Assembly: GCA_028871795.1 (NCBI GenBank)
Contig: JAGWMG010000001.1
Span: 248,001-312,000, forward strand
DNA length: 64,000 nucleotides
Direction: 5' to 3'
Origin: Alphaproteobacteria bacterium
GTDB lineage: Bacteria; Pseudomonadota; Alphaproteobacteria; Micropepsales; Micropepsaceae
Made by a program: the position numbers and the translations under genes. Shown here piece by piece: positions 46,954-57,381 of this stretch (position 1 is its first letter; every line of letters starts with the position of its first letter). Under the pieces are notes generated by a model. That model worked only from the letters and a program-made list of their open reading frames with translations, was not told the origin of the DNA and did no database searches.

Positions 46954-49900
46954 ATGAATCCTTGCGCGCCCTTTATCCAGCGACCGGTCGCGACATCCCT
47001 GTTGATGATCGCGATCATGCTTTTGGGATTTTGGGGCTACACCTACCTGCCGCTGGCGGCCCTGCCCGAGGTCGATTATCCGACGATCCAGGTGCAGACG
47101 TTCCTGCCCGGCGCCAGCCCGGACGTGATGACGAGCTCGGTCACGGCGCCGTTGGAACGTCAGCTCGGGCAGATGCCCGGCTTGAAGCAGATGTCGTCCG
47201 TCAGCTCCGGCGGGGCCTCGGTCGTCACCCTGCAATTCGACCTGAGCCTCAGCCTCGACGTCGCCGAACAGGAAGTGCAGGCGGCGATCAACGCCGCGAA
47301 CAACCTTCTGCCGCAGAGTCTTCCGGCGCCGCCGATCTACGCCAAGGTCAACCCCGCCGATGCGCCGATCCTGACGCTGGCCATCCGTTCCACGTCGTTG
47401 CCGCTTACCCAGGTGGAAGACCTCGCCGACACGCGCGTCGCGCAGAAGATTTCGCAACTTTCCGGCGTCGGCCTCGTCAGCATCAGTGGCGGTCAGCGGC
47501 CCGCCGTGCGCGTCCGTGCCAACGTCAAGGCGCTGGCGGCTTACGGCCTCAACATCGACGATCTCAGAACGACGATCGCCAACGCCAATTCCAACGCGCC
47601 GAAAGGCAGCTTCGACGGTCCTTCGCGCTCCTACACGATCAACGCCAACGACCAGATCAAGACCGCCGAGCAATACAAGGACATCATCGTCGCCTACAAG
47701 AACGGGGCGCCGGTTCGCCTCTCCGACGTCGCCAGCGTGGACGAGAGCGCGGAGAACGTGCAGCTGTCGAGCTGGATGAATACGACTCCGGCCATCCTGC
47801 TCAACGTGCAGCGTCAGCCGGGCGCCAACGTCATCAACGTCGCCGACTCCGTCAAGGCGCTGCTGCCGGAGATCAAGGCGTCGCTGCCCGCCTCGATCGC
47901 GATCGACGTACTGACCGACCGCACCAATACGATCCGCGCCTCGGTGGCCGACGTGCAGTTCGAGCTCGAACTGGCGGTGGTGCTGGTGGTGCTGGTGATT
48001 TTCCTCTTCCTGCGCAACATGTCGGCGACCTTCATCCCCAGCCTGTCGGTTCCGCTTTCGATCGTCGGCACGTTCGCCGCCATGTATCTGCTCGGCTATT
48101 CGCTCAACAATCTTTCGCTCATGGCGCTGACCATCGCGGCGGGTTTTGTGGTGGACGACGCCATCGTGATGATCGAGAACATCACGCGTTATCTCGAGGC
48201 GGGCTACTCTCCGTTCGACGCCGCCATGAAGGGCTCCGGCGAAATCGCCTTCACCATCGTGTCGTTGACGGTGTCGCTGATCGCGGTTCTGATCCCGCTG
48301 CTGTTCATGCAGGAGGTGGTGGGGCGGCTGTTCCGCGAGTTCGCGGTGACGCTGGCGGTCACCATCCTGATCTCCGCCGTCGTCTCGCTGACTCTCGTAC
48401 CGATGTTGTGCGCGAAATTGCTGCGCCGCCGCGCCGACACCGCCGAGATGGGCGCCGTCGCGCGCAAGGCCGAGGAATACTACAACCGTCTGGTTCACGA
48501 ATACGACCGTCTTCTCAGATGGGTCCTCGACCATCAGCCGCTGACGCTCGCGGTTGCCGCGGGGACGCTGGTCTTGACGGTCCTGCTTTATGTACTGATT
48601 CCCAAGGGCTTCTTTCCGGTGCAGGACACCGGCTTCATCCAAGGCTACACCCAGGCGGGTCCGACGGTCTCCTTTGCCGAGATGTCGAGGCGCCAGCAGG
48701 CCCTTGCCGGCGAAGTACTGCGTGATCCCGACGTCGCAAGCCTTTCTTCTTTCATCGGTGTGGACGGTACCAACACGACGCTGAACAGCGGCCGCATGTT
48801 GATCAACCTCAAGGACAAAAGCCGGCGCAGCGGCGACATCGCCGCGACCATGCGCCAGCTTCTCAGCCAGTCGCACGGGGTTGCCGGCATCTCGCTCTAC
48901 TTGCAGCCGGTGCAGGACTTGACGATCGATTCGACCGTGAGCCGTGCCGAATATCAATTCGTGCTCGAAGACGCCAGCCTTGCGGTCCTCAACCAATGGG
49001 TTCCGAAATTCGTGGAGCGGCTGTCCCAGGATCCGGCGCTTGAAAGCGTCTCGACGAATTTTCTGGATCGCGGCCTGTCGGCCTATGTGACGGTCGACCG
49101 CGACACCGCCGCCCGCTTCGGGGTCACCGCCGCGACCATCGACAACGCGCTGTACGATGCTTTCGGGCAGCGTATCATCTCGACGATTTTCACCGAATCA
49201 AACCAGTACCGGGTGATCCTGGAGGCAGGCGGCGGGATGCAGGGTTCCGTCGCCTCGCTTTCGAACATCTACCTTCCGACCGCGGGCGGCGGACAAGTGC
49301 CGCTGGCGGCCTTGGCACGCGTCGAGGTGAAACCCACGCCGATCGAGAACGACCATCTCGCCCAGTTCCCGGCGGCCATGGTGTCGTTCGACGCGGCGCC
49401 CGGCTATTCGCTGGGGGCGGCGGTCGATGCGGTGCAGAAGGCGGAAAAGGATGCCGGCCTTCCCGCCAGCATCAACACCAGCTTTCAGGGATCGGCGTTG
49501 GCCTTCCAGTCCACCCTGGGCAACGAACTGCTGCTGATCCTGGCGGCAATCGTCACGGTCTACATCGTGCTGGGCGTCCTCTACGAGAGTTTCATCCATC
49601 CGGTGACGATCCTGTCCACGCTTCCTTCCGCGGGCATCGGAGCGCTGCTGGCACTGATCTTGAGCGGCCACGACCTCGATGTCGTCTCGATCATCGGCAT
49701 CATCCTCTTGGTCGGCATCGTCAAGAAGAACGCGATTATGATGATCGACTTCGCGCTGGTGGCCGAACGCCGCGACGGCAAGAGTGCGCGTGACGCGATT
49801 TATCAGGCGGCGATGCTGCGCTTCCGCCCGATTATGATGACGACGGTGGCCGCGATGTTCGGCGCGTTGCCGCTGATGGTGGGCAGCGGCATGGGATCGG

Positions 49901-50031
49901 AGCTTCGCCATCCGCTGGGCATTTCCATCGTCGGTGGACTGGTCGTCAGCCAGCTTCTGACCCTGTTCACGACGCCCGTCATCTACATTTATTTTGACAG
50001 GTTGGTGCACGGCCGGACCGTCTTGCCATGA
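46954..50031 (+). CDS. mdtB: RND multidrug efflux pump subunit (MdtB-like)
   Basis: 1025 residues with the HAE1 layout: an N-terminal helix ([20 protein letters not shown]), two large periplasmic loops and 12 membrane helices. The proton-relay Asp pair is in [17 protein letters not shown] near 395-411. Conserved blocks include [20 protein letters not shown] and the C-terminal [18 protein letters not shown]. In MdtABC, MdtB and MdtC form a heterotrimer that exports bile salts, novobiocin and other compounds. Its stop overlaps the mdtC-like start (ATGA), consistent with fixed stoichiometry. Substrate here is unknown. Confidence 0.92.
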   Translation: MNPCAPFIQRPVATSLLMIAIMLLGFWGYTYLPLAALPEVDYPTIQVQTFLPGASPDVMTSSVTAPLERQLGQMPGLKQMSSVSSGGASVVTLQFDLSLSLDVAEQEVQAAINAANNLLPQSLPAPPIYAKVNPADAPILTLAIRSTSLPLTQVEDLADTRVAQKISQLSGVGLVSISGGQRPAVRVRANVKALAAYGLNIDDLRTTIANANSNAPKGSFDGPSRSYTINANDQIKTAEQYKDIIVAYKNGAPVRLSDVASVDESAENVQLSSWMNTTPAILLNVQRQPGANVINVADSVKALLPEIKASLPASIAIDVLTDRTNTIRASVADVQFELELAVVLVVLVIFLFLRNMSATFIPSLSVPLSIVGTFAAMYLLGYSLNNLSLMALTIAAGFVVDDAIVMIENITRYLEAGYSPFDAAMKGSGEIAFTIVSLTVSLIAVLIPLLFMQEVVGRLFREFAVTLAVTILISAVVSLTLVPMLCAKLLRRRADTAEMGAVARKAEEYYNRLVHEYDRLLRWVLDHQPLTLAVAAGTLVLTVLLYVLIPKGFFPVQDTGFIQGYTQAGPTVSFAEMSRRQQALAGEVLRDPDVASLSSFIGVDGTNTTLNSGRMLINLKDKSRRSGDIAATMRQLLSQSHGVAGISLYLQPVQDLTIDSTVSRAEYQFVLEDASLAVLNQWVPKFVERLSQDPALESVSTNFLDRGLSAYVTVDRDTAARFGVTAATIDNALYDAFGQRIISTIFTESNQYRVILEAGGGMQGSVASLSNIYLPTAGGGQVPLAALARVEVKPTPIENDHLAQFPAAMVSFDAAPGYSLGAAVDAVQKAEKDAGLPASINTSFQGSALAFQSTLGNELLLILAAIVTVYIVLGVLYESFIHPVTILSTLPSAGIGALLALILSGHDLDVVSIIGIILLVGIVKKNAIMMIDFALVAERRDGKSARDAIYQAAMLRFRPIMMTTVAAMFGALPLMVGSGMGSELRHPLGISIVGGLVVSQLLTLFTTPVIYIYFDRLVHGRTVLP

Positions 50032-53000
50032 ATTTCGTGCGCCTCTTCATCGAACGTCCGGTCGCCACCGCCTTGCTGACGATGGGGCTGGCTCTGTCCG
50101 GCCTCGCCGCGTTCTTTCTCCTGCCGGTGGCGCCGTTGCCCAGCTTCGATCTGCCGGTGATTTTCGTCATGGCGCAAATGCCGGGCGCTAGTCCGGAGAC
50201 TATGTCCAGCAGTGTCGCCACGCCGCTGGAGCGCCATCTCGGTGCCATCGCCGATGTCGACGAGATGTCGTCGTCCAGTTCCGTCGGTTCTACAAGTGTG
50301 GTGCTGGTCTTCGGCTCCGATCGCAACATCGACGGCGCCGCGCGCGACGTTCAAGCGGCAATCAACGCCGCACGGGCCGATCTTCCCGCCGCTTTGCGCT
50401 CGAATCCCGTCTACCGCAAGATCAACCCGGCGGATCAGCCGGTGCTCATCCTGGCGATGACCTCCGACACGCTGACGCCGGGCCAGATCTACGATTCCGC
50501 CTCCACGATCGTGCAACAGAAGCTGAGCCAGGTGACAGGCATCGGCCAGGTGCAGCTCGGCGGCAGTTCGCTGCCCGCCGTGCGTGTGGACCTCAATCCG
50601 CGCGCCTTGTTCAAATACGGCATCGGCTTCGAAGACGTGCGCGCGGCGCTTTCCGCGGCCAACGCCAACGCGCCCAAGGGCGCGGTGGAGGCGGGGTCGC
50701 AGCGCTTCCAGATTTACGTCAACGACCAATCGCGCACGGCGACCGATTTCCGCTCGCTGGTCGTCGCCTATCGCAACGGTGCGGCGGTCAGATTGTCCGA
50801 CGTCGCGGCAGTCTATGACGGGGTCGAGGATGTGCGCAATCTCGGCATGGCCAACGGAAAACCGGCGATCCTCGTAATTCTCTTCCGCCAGCCGGGCGCC
50901 AACATCATCCAGACGGTCGACAATGTGAAGGCCGCGCTGCCTCAGCTTCAAGCCTCCCTGCCGCGGGCGATTCACTTGATCGTCGCCAACGACACCACCA
51001 CGTCCATCCGCGCTTCGTTGCACGATATGCAAATCACGATGGCGATCGCCATCACGCTGGTGATGTTCGTCGTCTATCTGTTCCTGCGCAATGCCCGCGC
51101 CGCCCTGATCCCCTGCATCGCAGTTCCATTGTCGCTGCTCGGCACGTTTGTCGTGATGTACTTGCTCGGCTTTTCGCTCGACAACATGTCGCTGATGGCA
51201 CTGACGGTGGCGACGGGATTCGTCGTCGACGACGCGATCGTCGTGCTGGAGAATGTGACTCGTTACATCGAGCAGGGCATGTCGCGCTTCGAGGCGACGT
51301 TGATCGGCGCGCGCGAGGTCGGCTTCACGGTCCTGGCGATGAGCCTGTCTCTGATCGCGGTATTTCTGCCCATTCTGCTGATGGGCGGGATCATCGGGAA
51401 GTTCTTCCAGGAATTCGCGGTGACTCTTATGACCGCGATCGTTGTTTCGCTTGTCGTTTCCCTGACGACGACGCCGATGCTCTGCGCCCATCTCGATCTC
51501 CACCGGCAAGACCGCCAGCAGGGCTGGCTTCTGCGCCAATCCGAACGGGTTTTCGAATGGGGTAAGCGCGTTTACGGCAAGTCCCTTGCCTGGGCGCTCT
51601 ACAATCCGCGCACGATCATGTTCACCTTGTTCGTGGCGGTGGGCCTTAATTTCTTTCTGTACTATGAAGTTCCCAAGGGGTTTCTTCCCAGCGAAGACAC
51701 CGGCGAAATCATGGGCGGCATCCGCGCCGACCAGAGCATTTCGTTCCAGCTGATGGAGAAGAAGTTCACCCAATTCGTGCAAATCGTCGCCAAGGATGCC
51801 GCCGTCGGCAGCGTCGTCGGGTTTACCGGCGGCGGCGGCGGCGGACCGGGCCGCGTCGGCACGAATTCGGGCAATGTCTTCGTCCAGCTCAAGCCGCTTT
51901 CGCAACGAAGCGGCATGACGACCGAGGAGGTTATCCAGCGCTTGAACGGCGAACTCGGCGGCGTGGCAGGTGCGCGCATGTTCCTGCGCAGCACGGGGAA
52001 TTTCCGCTCGGGCGGGCGTTCGAGTCTGGCGACCTATCAATACACCCTGCTGGGCGACACGCTCTCCGACGTGGACAAATGGACGCCGAAAATCACCGCG
52101 GCGCTGGAGAACGTCCCCGAGCTGCAAGACGTCAATTCCGACCGCGAAGACCGCGGCCTCGAGGTGGCGCTGTCGATCGACCGCGCCACGGCGACCAGGC
52201 TTGGCGTGAGCGCGTCGCAGATCGACAGCGCTCTCTATGACGCCTTCGGCCAGCGGCAGGTGTCCACGATCTACAACGACCAGAACCAGTATCACGTCGT
52301 CATGGGCGTGGCGCCGGCGTTCTGGCAAAACCCCGATACTTTGCAGGACATCTATGTCAGCACCTCCGGCGGCGCCGTGTCGGGTACGCAGGCCACGGGC
52401 GCCGTAGCGGGGACAACGGTGGTTTCCAGCACGGCGGCGCTAACTGCCGCGGATGTCGCCGCCGACGTCCTGCGCAACCAGCAGCTCAACGCCCTGACCA
52501 CCAGCGCGCGCGGCGGCGTTTCAACCGGCACGGCCGTCAGCACGCGCCTCGAGAAGATGGTGCCGCTGGCGGCGTTCACCCATTACGGACCCAGCACCAC
52601 GCCGCTTTCGGTCAACCACCAGGGTCCGTTCGTGGCCACGACGTTCTCCTTCAACCTGCCGCCCGGCGAATCCCTGGGCACGGCCACGAGCGCCATCCAG
52701 CGCACCATGGCCAAACTGAACGTTCCGATCACATTGCACGGCGAATTCGCGGGTAACGCCAAATTGTTCAGCCAATCGATCGCCAACGTGCCGCTGCTGC
52801 TCGTCGCCGCGATCCTCACGATCTATATCGTGCTTGGCATTCTCTATGAAAGTCTCGTGCATCCCTTGACGATTCTTTCGACGCTGCCGTCGGCGGGCGT
52901 GGGCGCCGTGATCGCCCTGCTCATCACGGGAACCGATTTCAGTCTGCTGGCGGTGATCGGCGTCATCTTGCTGATCGGCATTGTGAAGAAGAACGCGATT

Positions 53001-53345
53001 ATGATGATCGATTTCGCACTGGTGGCCGAACGCGACCACGGCCTGAAACCGCGCGACGCCATCTTCGAGGCGTGCCTGTTGCGGTTCCGCCCGATTATGA
53101 TGACCACCTTTGCCGCCATCCTGGGCGCGCTGCCGCTGGCGATCGGATTCGGCAGCGGCGGGGGCTTCCGTCAGCCCCTGGGCATTTCGATCGTCGGCGG
53201 ACTGGTGGTCAGCCAGTTGCTGACGCTGTACACGACACCGGTCGTCTATCTCTACATGGACCGCTGGCGGCTGCGCGCCAAACGCGGCTGGAACCGCTGG
53301 TACTCGCGACTGCTGGGCGATCCTGCACCCGAGGCGGCCGAGTAA
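50028..53345 (+). CDS. mdtC: RND multidrug efflux pump subunit (MdtC-like) with loop insertion
   Basis: 1105 residues, some 70-80 more than usual MdtC. Core motifs are intact: [20 protein letters not shown] at the start, [20 protein letters not shown] (proton-relay Asp pair) near 397, and [20 protein letters not shown] near 985. Two low-complexity insertions stand out: a Gly run [19 protein letters not shown] near 600 and a Ser/Thr/Ala/Gly-rich segment of about 70 residues near 776-845 in the second periplasmic loop. It is translationally coupled to mdtB. No outer-membrane factor gene follows, so a TolC-type channel must come from elsewhere. Confidence 0.9.
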   Translation: MNFVRLFIERPVATALLTMGLALSGLAAFFLLPVAPLPSFDLPVIFVMAQMPGASPETMSSSVATPLERHLGAIADVDEMSSSSSVGSTSVVLVFGSDRNIDGAARDVQAAINAARADLPAALRSNPVYRKINPADQPVLILAMTSDTLTPGQIYDSASTIVQQKLSQVTGIGQVQLGGSSLPAVRVDLNPRALFKYGIGFEDVRAALSAANANAPKGAVEAGSQRFQIYVNDQSRTATDFRSLVVAYRNGAAVRLSDVAAVYDGVEDVRNLGMANGKPAILVILFRQPGANIIQTVDNVKAALPQLQASLPRAIHLIVANDTTTSIRASLHDMQITMAIAITLVMFVVYLFLRNARAALIPCIAVPLSLLGTFVVMYLLGFSLDNMSLMALTVATGFVVDDAIVVLENVTRYIEQGMSRFEATLIGAREVGFTVLAMSLSLIAVFLPILLMGGIIGKFFQEFAVTLMTAIVVSLVVSLTTTPMLCAHLDLHRQDRQQGWLLRQSERVFEWGKRVYGKSLAWALYNPRTIMFTLFVAVGLNFFLYYEVPKGFLPSEDTGEIMGGIRADQSISFQLMEKKFTQFVQIVAKDAAVGSVVGFTGGGGGGPGRVGTNSGNVFVQLKPLSQRSGMTTEEVIQRLNGELGGVAGARMFLRSTGNFRSGGRSSLATYQYTLLGDTLSDVDKWTPKITAALENVPELQDVNSDREDRGLEVALSIDRATATRLGVSASQIDSALYDAFGQRQVSTIYNDQNQYHVVMGVAPAFWQNPDTLQDIYVSTSGGAVSGTQATGAVAGTTVVSSTAALTAADVAADVLRNQQLNALTTSARGGVSTGTAVSTRLEKMVPLAAFTHYGPSTTPLSVNHQGPFVATTFSFNLPPGESLGTATSAIQRTMAKLNVPITLHGEFAGNAKLFSQSIANVPLLLVAAILTIYIVLGILYESLVHPLTILSTLPSAGVGAVIALLITGTDFSLLAVIGVILLIGIVKKNAIMMIDFALVAERDHGLKPRDAIFEACLLRFRPIMMTTFAAILGALPLAIGFGSGGGFRQPLGISIVGGLVVSQLLTLYTTPVVYLYMDRWRLRAKRGWNRWYSRLLGDPAPEAAE

Positions 53346-53352
53346 CCGCCGG

Positions 53353-54078
53353 CTAAAGGTCCGGCGTATCCTGGATGTCGGGGGCGCCGTTGCGGATTTC
53401 GGAGTTGCGATATTGGCGATAGAGGCTGCGCGTCGTGGCGTAGAAGTCGATCGACGTGCGTTCGATCTGCTCCACCGTGTCGACGTTTCGCGCCCGCAGA
53501 TCCAGCACGCTCGCGCCGGTGCGCACGGCGTACCAGGTATCGGAACCGTGGAACTTGATGTAGGTGAGCGGGTCCATGAAGATGTCGACGACGTCGCCGG
53601 TCAGGTCGCGCGGCGGGTCGGGCCCGACGAACGGCAGGACGAGATAAGGCCCTTCGCCGGCGCCCCAGACACCCAGCGTCTGCCCGAAATCTTCGGAGTG
53701 ATCGGGGACGCCCATGATGGTTGCGACGTCGAACATGCCGGCAACGCCTATCGTGCTGTTCAGCGTGAATCGTTCCAATGTCTGGCTGGCGCGAGTGGCC
53801 TCGCCCTGGAGGAGGTCGTTGCCGAAGACAACCGGTTTGTCGAGATTAGTCAGGATATTGTGGATGCTGTCGCGCACCGGCACGGGGACGGCGTGATTGT
53901 AGAATTTGGCGACGGGCTTCGCAAAATTCCTGTCGAGCGACATATTGGCATTGAATACCGCCCGGTTGGTCGACTCGTAAGGATCGTTCTGGGCGATGGC
54001 TTCAGGCGTGCTCGTCGCGCAACCTGCCGTCAGAACGGCCACCAAAGCAACCGCCAGGAATAACGAACTCTGCCGCAT
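53353..54078 (-). CDS. mlaA: MlaA/VacJ-family outer-membrane lipoprotein
   Basis: 241 residues. Signal peptide with lipobox LTAGC (Cys20), then the MlaA core: NDPYESTNRAVFNANMSLDR near 31, PVPVRDSIHNILTNL, FTLNSTIGVAGMFDVA and VWGAGEGPYLVLPFVGPDPP. MlaA removes misplaced phospholipids from the outer leaflet of the outer membrane as part of the Mla system; the other mla genes are not in this window. The ATG at 54078 gives the lipoprotein signal; the much longer upstream frame is a shadow. It converges on the RND operon, 7 bp from the mdtC stop. Confidence 0.93.
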   Translation of the reverse strand: MRQSSLFLAVALVAVLTAGCATSTPEAIAQNDPYESTNRAVFNANMSLDRNFAKPVAKFYNHAVPVPVRDSIHNILTNLDKPVVFGNDLLQGEATRASQTLERFTLNSTIGVAGMFDVATIMGVPDHSEDFGQTLGVWGAGEGPYLVLPFVGPDPPRDLTGDVVDIFMDPLTYIKFHGSDTWYAVRTGASVLDLRARNVDTVEQIERTSIDFYATTRSLYRQYRNSEIRNGAPDIQDTPDL

Positions 54079-54194
54079 ATGAACCCCGTCGGAAACCCGC
54101 GTCCAAGAATCAACCATTAATGTTTCAACATCGTTGAATATCGGGTCTGAATCGGGTCTGGACAAGGGGTAATCGAGGTTTCTTTGTGGTTTCG

Positions 54195-54965
54195 TCAAAT
54201 GCCGGCATACCAGTTGTAGCCTTGATCTTCCCAGTATCCGCCACGTCCGCCGTTGATATGGGCAAAGCCCTCTACCAGCTCTATCCGTCTTACATATTTG
54301 GCCATTTTGTAGCCAAGTTGACGTTCCGCGCGCAGCCGCACGGGGGCACCGTGTTCTATTGGCAACGCTTGGCCGTTTAATTCGTAGGCAAGCAGAGTCT
54401 GGGGGTGGGTCGCCTCCAGCAGGTCGAGGCTCTCGTAATAGAACTGCGGTGTATCGCCTGCGACAGCCATGTTGTCGGCGCAATGGAAGACGACGTAGCG
54501 CGCATCCGGTTTTACCTTGGCGGCGGCGAGAACCAATCGCAACGGCATTCCGGTCCACTCGCCGATGCAGCTCCATCCTTCGACGCAGTCGTGGCGCGTG
54601 ATCTGCGTGCGCGATGGAAAACCGCGCAGTTCCGCAACGGAAAGCGAAAGGGGCCGCTCCACCAGCCCGCCGACCTCGATACGCCAATCGCGGAATCCGT
54701 TGGCGGCATGTGCGTTGTAGTCGGGGGTCGCGGGATCGAGCGTCCCGTTGGCGCGGAAGACCGGGGCGATGTCCTTTTTCGAGAATTCGGGCGCCAGGGT
54801 TTGCGAGCCCGCAAACAGCCGTTGCGCGTGGCGTGTCAGGATTTCCACATCCGACAACAGGTCCGTGACCCATTTCCGTTGGGAGAGGCTGGTGCATCCC
54901 GATAACAACACGGCGGCGGCGCCGGCGCCCGCACGGCTCAGGAAACGGCGGCGGTTCTCAGCCAT
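54195..54965 (-). CDS. Molybdopterin-dependent oxidoreductase (sulfite-oxidase fold), Tat-exported lipoprotein
   Basis: 256 residues. The Tat motif NRRRFLSRAG is followed by a hydrophobic stretch and a lipobox-like LLSGC (Cys23), suggesting a Tat-exported lipoprotein. The sulfite-oxidase-type Mo domain shows WRIEVGGLVERPLSLSVAEL near 92 and TRHDCVEGWSCIGEWTGMPL near 121, with the Mo-binding Cys in HDCVEGWS, plus QLGYKMAKYVRRIELVE. The C terminus ends GGYWEDQGYNWYAGI. It overlaps the cytochrome b gene by 8 bp, so electrons probably pass to or from the membrane through that partner. Substrate unknown; MsrP-like methionine sulfoxide reduction is one option. Confidence 0.87.
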   Translation of the reverse strand: MAENRRRFLSRAGAGAAAVLLSGCTSLSQRKWVTDLLSDVEILTRHAQRLFAGSQTLAPEFSKKDIAPVFRANGTLDPATPDYNAHAANGFRDWRIEVGGLVERPLSLSVAELRGFPSRTQITRHDCVEGWSCIGEWTGMPLRLVLAAAKVKPDARYVVFHCADNMAVAGDTPQFYYESLDLLEATHPQTLLAYELNGQALPIEHGAPVRLRAERQLGYKMAKYVRRIELVEGFAHINGGRGGYWEDQGYNWYAGI

Positions 54966-55818
54966 CTTTGTTGTCCTCGATTGCGTAGGAACCGGTAATC
55001 ATCGCGCGAAGATTGTTCCAGCCGCCCGAGAGGATCACCATCACGATGTGCACGACGAGAAATCCGAGAAACGAGAACGCGCAGATGAAATGGATCGTCC
55101 GCGCGCTCTGCCGTCCGCCGAAGATCCACAATAGTTGAGGGAAGGCGCTGTCCATGGTTGGCGACATGGTGAGCCCCGTCAGCACGATGAGCGGTCCCAG
55201 CCCGAAGATGACGAAGAGGTAGGCGAGCTTTTGCAGCGTGTTGTAGCGTTTGGCGCCCTCGCCCCTGGGGAATTTAAGCTTGATGTGATTGGCGATCTGG
55301 CGCGGCAGTTGCGCGAGATCGCCTTTCGTCGGCAGAAGATCGCGGCGCGCATGGCCCAGCGCGGCGGCATAAGCCCAGAACAGCAAGCCGTTGATTGCGA
55401 ACAGCCAGGCGAAGGCAAAATGCCAGAGCCGGCCCATCGCCAGCCATTGCGGTCCGGGCAGTGTCGCCCAGTCCGGAAAGCCGCGCGCCGTGCGAATGCC
55501 GTCAACATCCGAAGCGCCGAGGACGCCCGTCGTGTCGAAACGCCAAGGTCCGATCTGGGTTACGCCGATCATGCCCTGGTCCGTGTCCTGTGCGGTCAGC
55601 GACAGCACGGGATGGTCGAAATCCGAGCTCTTGCCCCAATACAGCGCCGGATGGGCGTTGAAAATCTGCAGGCCGCTCATCAGGAGGAACAGCAGGCAGC
55701 CCGCGTTGACCCAATGGGAGATGCGGACAAAAACGGTGTGGCGCCGGAAGAAATAATGCGGGCCCGCCGGACGAAGGCCCAAGGCCCGACGCAGGATCTT
55801 TGCAGGCCCGATTTCCAT
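54958..55818 (-). CDS. Cytochrome b561-type membrane partner of the molybdoenzyme
   Basis: 286 residues. Hydrophobic helices with probable haem-ligating His appear in HTVFVRISHWVNAGCLLFLL near 26, GRLWHFAFAWLFAINGLLFW near 128 and TIHFICAFSFLGFLVVHIVM near 244, plus a helix LFVIFGLGPLIVLTGLTM. A periplasmic-type loop of about 70 residues lies between helices 1 and 2. This is the Ni/Fe-hydrogenase-type b cytochrome fold used by YedZ-like and formate-dehydrogenase gamma subunits. It precedes and overlaps the molybdoenzyme gene, so it likely connects it to the quinone pool. ATG 55818 was selected; the open frame beyond it is antisense to uxaC. Confidence 0.87.
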   Translation of the reverse strand: MEIGPAKILRRALGLRPAGPHYFFRRHTVFVRISHWVNAGCLLFLLMSGLQIFNAHPALYWGKSSDFDHPVLSLTAQDTDQGMIGVTQIGPWRFDTTGVLGASDVDGIRTARGFPDWATLPGPQWLAMGRLWHFAFAWLFAINGLLFWAYAAALGHARRDLLPTKGDLAQLPRQIANHIKLKFPRGEGAKRYNTLQKLAYLFVIFGLGPLIVLTGLTMSPTMDSAFPQLLWIFGGRQSARTIHFICAFSFLGFLVVHIVMVILSGGWNNLRAMITGSYAIEDNKDG

Positions 55819-55968
55819 AGCCCCGGCTCCGCGATCAGTCGCCACGGACGATAGCAAGCCTCGCCGGCATCTGCCACGCGTTCGGGCGGCTATACTTGTC
55901 TTTGATGGATATTCGCACCACGCCTTGATAACGTTACGGTTTGCATACTTCTTTTCAAGGTTTGCGCC

Positions 55969-57381
55969 ATGACGTCCGTGCTCCGTCTTCATCCAGACCG
56001 CTTCTTTCCACCGGACGAGTCGGTCCGCAGCGTGGCGCGCCACCTGTTCGCCCAGGTCGAGAAGCTGCCGATCATCAGCCCGCACGGGCACACCGACCCC
56101 GCCTGGTTCGCGGCCGATGCGCCGTTCGAGGACGCCACGAGCCTGTTCCTGTGGCCCGACCATTACGTCCTGCGCATGCTTTACAGCCAGGGCATCGGAT
56201 TTGACCGCCTCGGGATTGCCCCCGTCGACGGCAAACCGGCCACGGCCGACCGCCGCGCGGTCTGGAGACTGTTCGCCGAAAACTATCACCTGTTCCGCGG
56301 TACGCCCTCGCGGACCTGGCTTGATCACGCCTTCGCGACGGTCTTTGGGCTGGAGGTGCGCCTCGAAAGAACCACGGCCGATCTTTACTACGACACCATC
56401 GGCGAGGCGCTGGCGAGGCCCGATTTCCGTCCGCGCGCGCTGTTCAAGCGCTTCGACATCGAAGTCCTGGCCACCACCGAAAGTGCCACCGACGCGCTCG
56501 TGCATCACGCCAGGATCAAGTCCGAGTGGGGCGGGCGCGTCGTCACCACCTTCCGCCCCGACGGCGTGGTCGATCCCGATGCCGAAGGCTTCACGGCGAA
56601 CGTCGCGCTTCTCGGTGAGCTGACCAAGGAGAATACCGCCGCCTGGAAAGGCTATCTGCAGGCGCTCGCCAACCGGCGCGCCTTCTTCCGTGCTCACGGC
56701 GCCACCGCCACCGATCACGGCCATCCCACGCCTCGGACCGCCGATCTGGCCGCGAACGAATGCCAGGGCCTGCTCGACCGCGCGCTCAAGGGCACGCTGG
56801 CGGCGGGCGAAGCCGAGCTGTTCCGCGCCCAGATGCTGACCGAAATGGCGCTGATGTCGTGCGAGGACGGCATGGCGATGCAGATCCATCCGGGTTCGTG
56901 GCGCAACCACAATCCGGCGCTGTTCGCCGCTTACGGGCGCGATCGCGGCGCCGACATTCCGATGCGCACCAGCTACGTGGACACGCTGAAGCCGCTGCTC
57001 GACCGCATCGGCAGCCGCACGGACCTCACCATCATCTTGTTCACGCTCGACGAGAGCAATTACGCGCGCGAGCTGGCCCCGCTCGCCGGCCACTATCCCT
57101 GCCTCAAGCTCGGGCCGGCCTGGTGGTTCCACGATTCGCCCGAAGGCATGATGCGTTTCCGCCGCCAGACGACCGAGACGGCGGGCTTCTACAACACGGT
57201 CGGCTTCAACGACGATACGCGCGCCTTTCTCTCGATCCCGGCGCGCCACGATCTGGCGCGGCGCATCGACTGCGCCTATCTGGCGGAACTGGTGGTGACG
57301 CATCGCCTGGCCGAAAGCGAAGCGGCGGAGATCGCGGTCGACCTCGCCTACAATCTGCCGAAGAAGGCGTACAAGCTATAG
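55969..57381 (+). CDS. uxaC: Uronate (glucuronate/galacturonate) isomerase
   Basis: 470 residues, the usual UxaC length. It isomerises D-glucuronate to D-fructuronate and D-galacturonate to D-tagaturonate. Visible family motifs: LPIISPHGHTDPAWFA with the metal-binding His pair near 36-38, RTWLDHAFATVFGLE, the FDIEVLATTESATD block, MAMQIHPGSWRNHN near 303 and GPAWWFHDSPEGMMRFR near 383. No other hexuronate genes (uxaA/B, uxuA/B, kdgK) are nearby, so the pathway is completed elsewhere. Its TAG shares the palindrome CTATAG with the stop of the convergent thiolase gene. Confidence 0.95.
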   Translation: MTSVLRLHPDRFFPPDESVRSVARHLFAQVEKLPIISPHGHTDPAWFAADAPFEDATSLFLWPDHYVLRMLYSQGIGFDRLGIAPVDGKPATADRRAVWRLFAENYHLFRGTPSRTWLDHAFATVFGLEVRLERTTADLYYDTIGEALARPDFRPRALFKRFDIEVLATTESATDALVHHARIKSEWGGRVVTTFRPDGVVDPDAEGFTANVALLGELTKENTAAWKGYLQALANRRAFFRAHGATATDHGHPTPRTADLAANECQGLLDRALKGTLAAGEAELFRAQMLTEMALMSCEDGMAMQIHPGSWRNHNPALFAAYGRDRGADIPMRTSYVDTLKPLLDRIGSRTDLTIILFTLDESNYARELAPLAGHYPCLKLGPAWWFHDSPEGMMRFRRQTTETAGFYNTVGFNDDTRAFLSIPARHDLARRIDCAYLAELVVTHRLAESEAAEIAVDLAYNLPKKAYKL

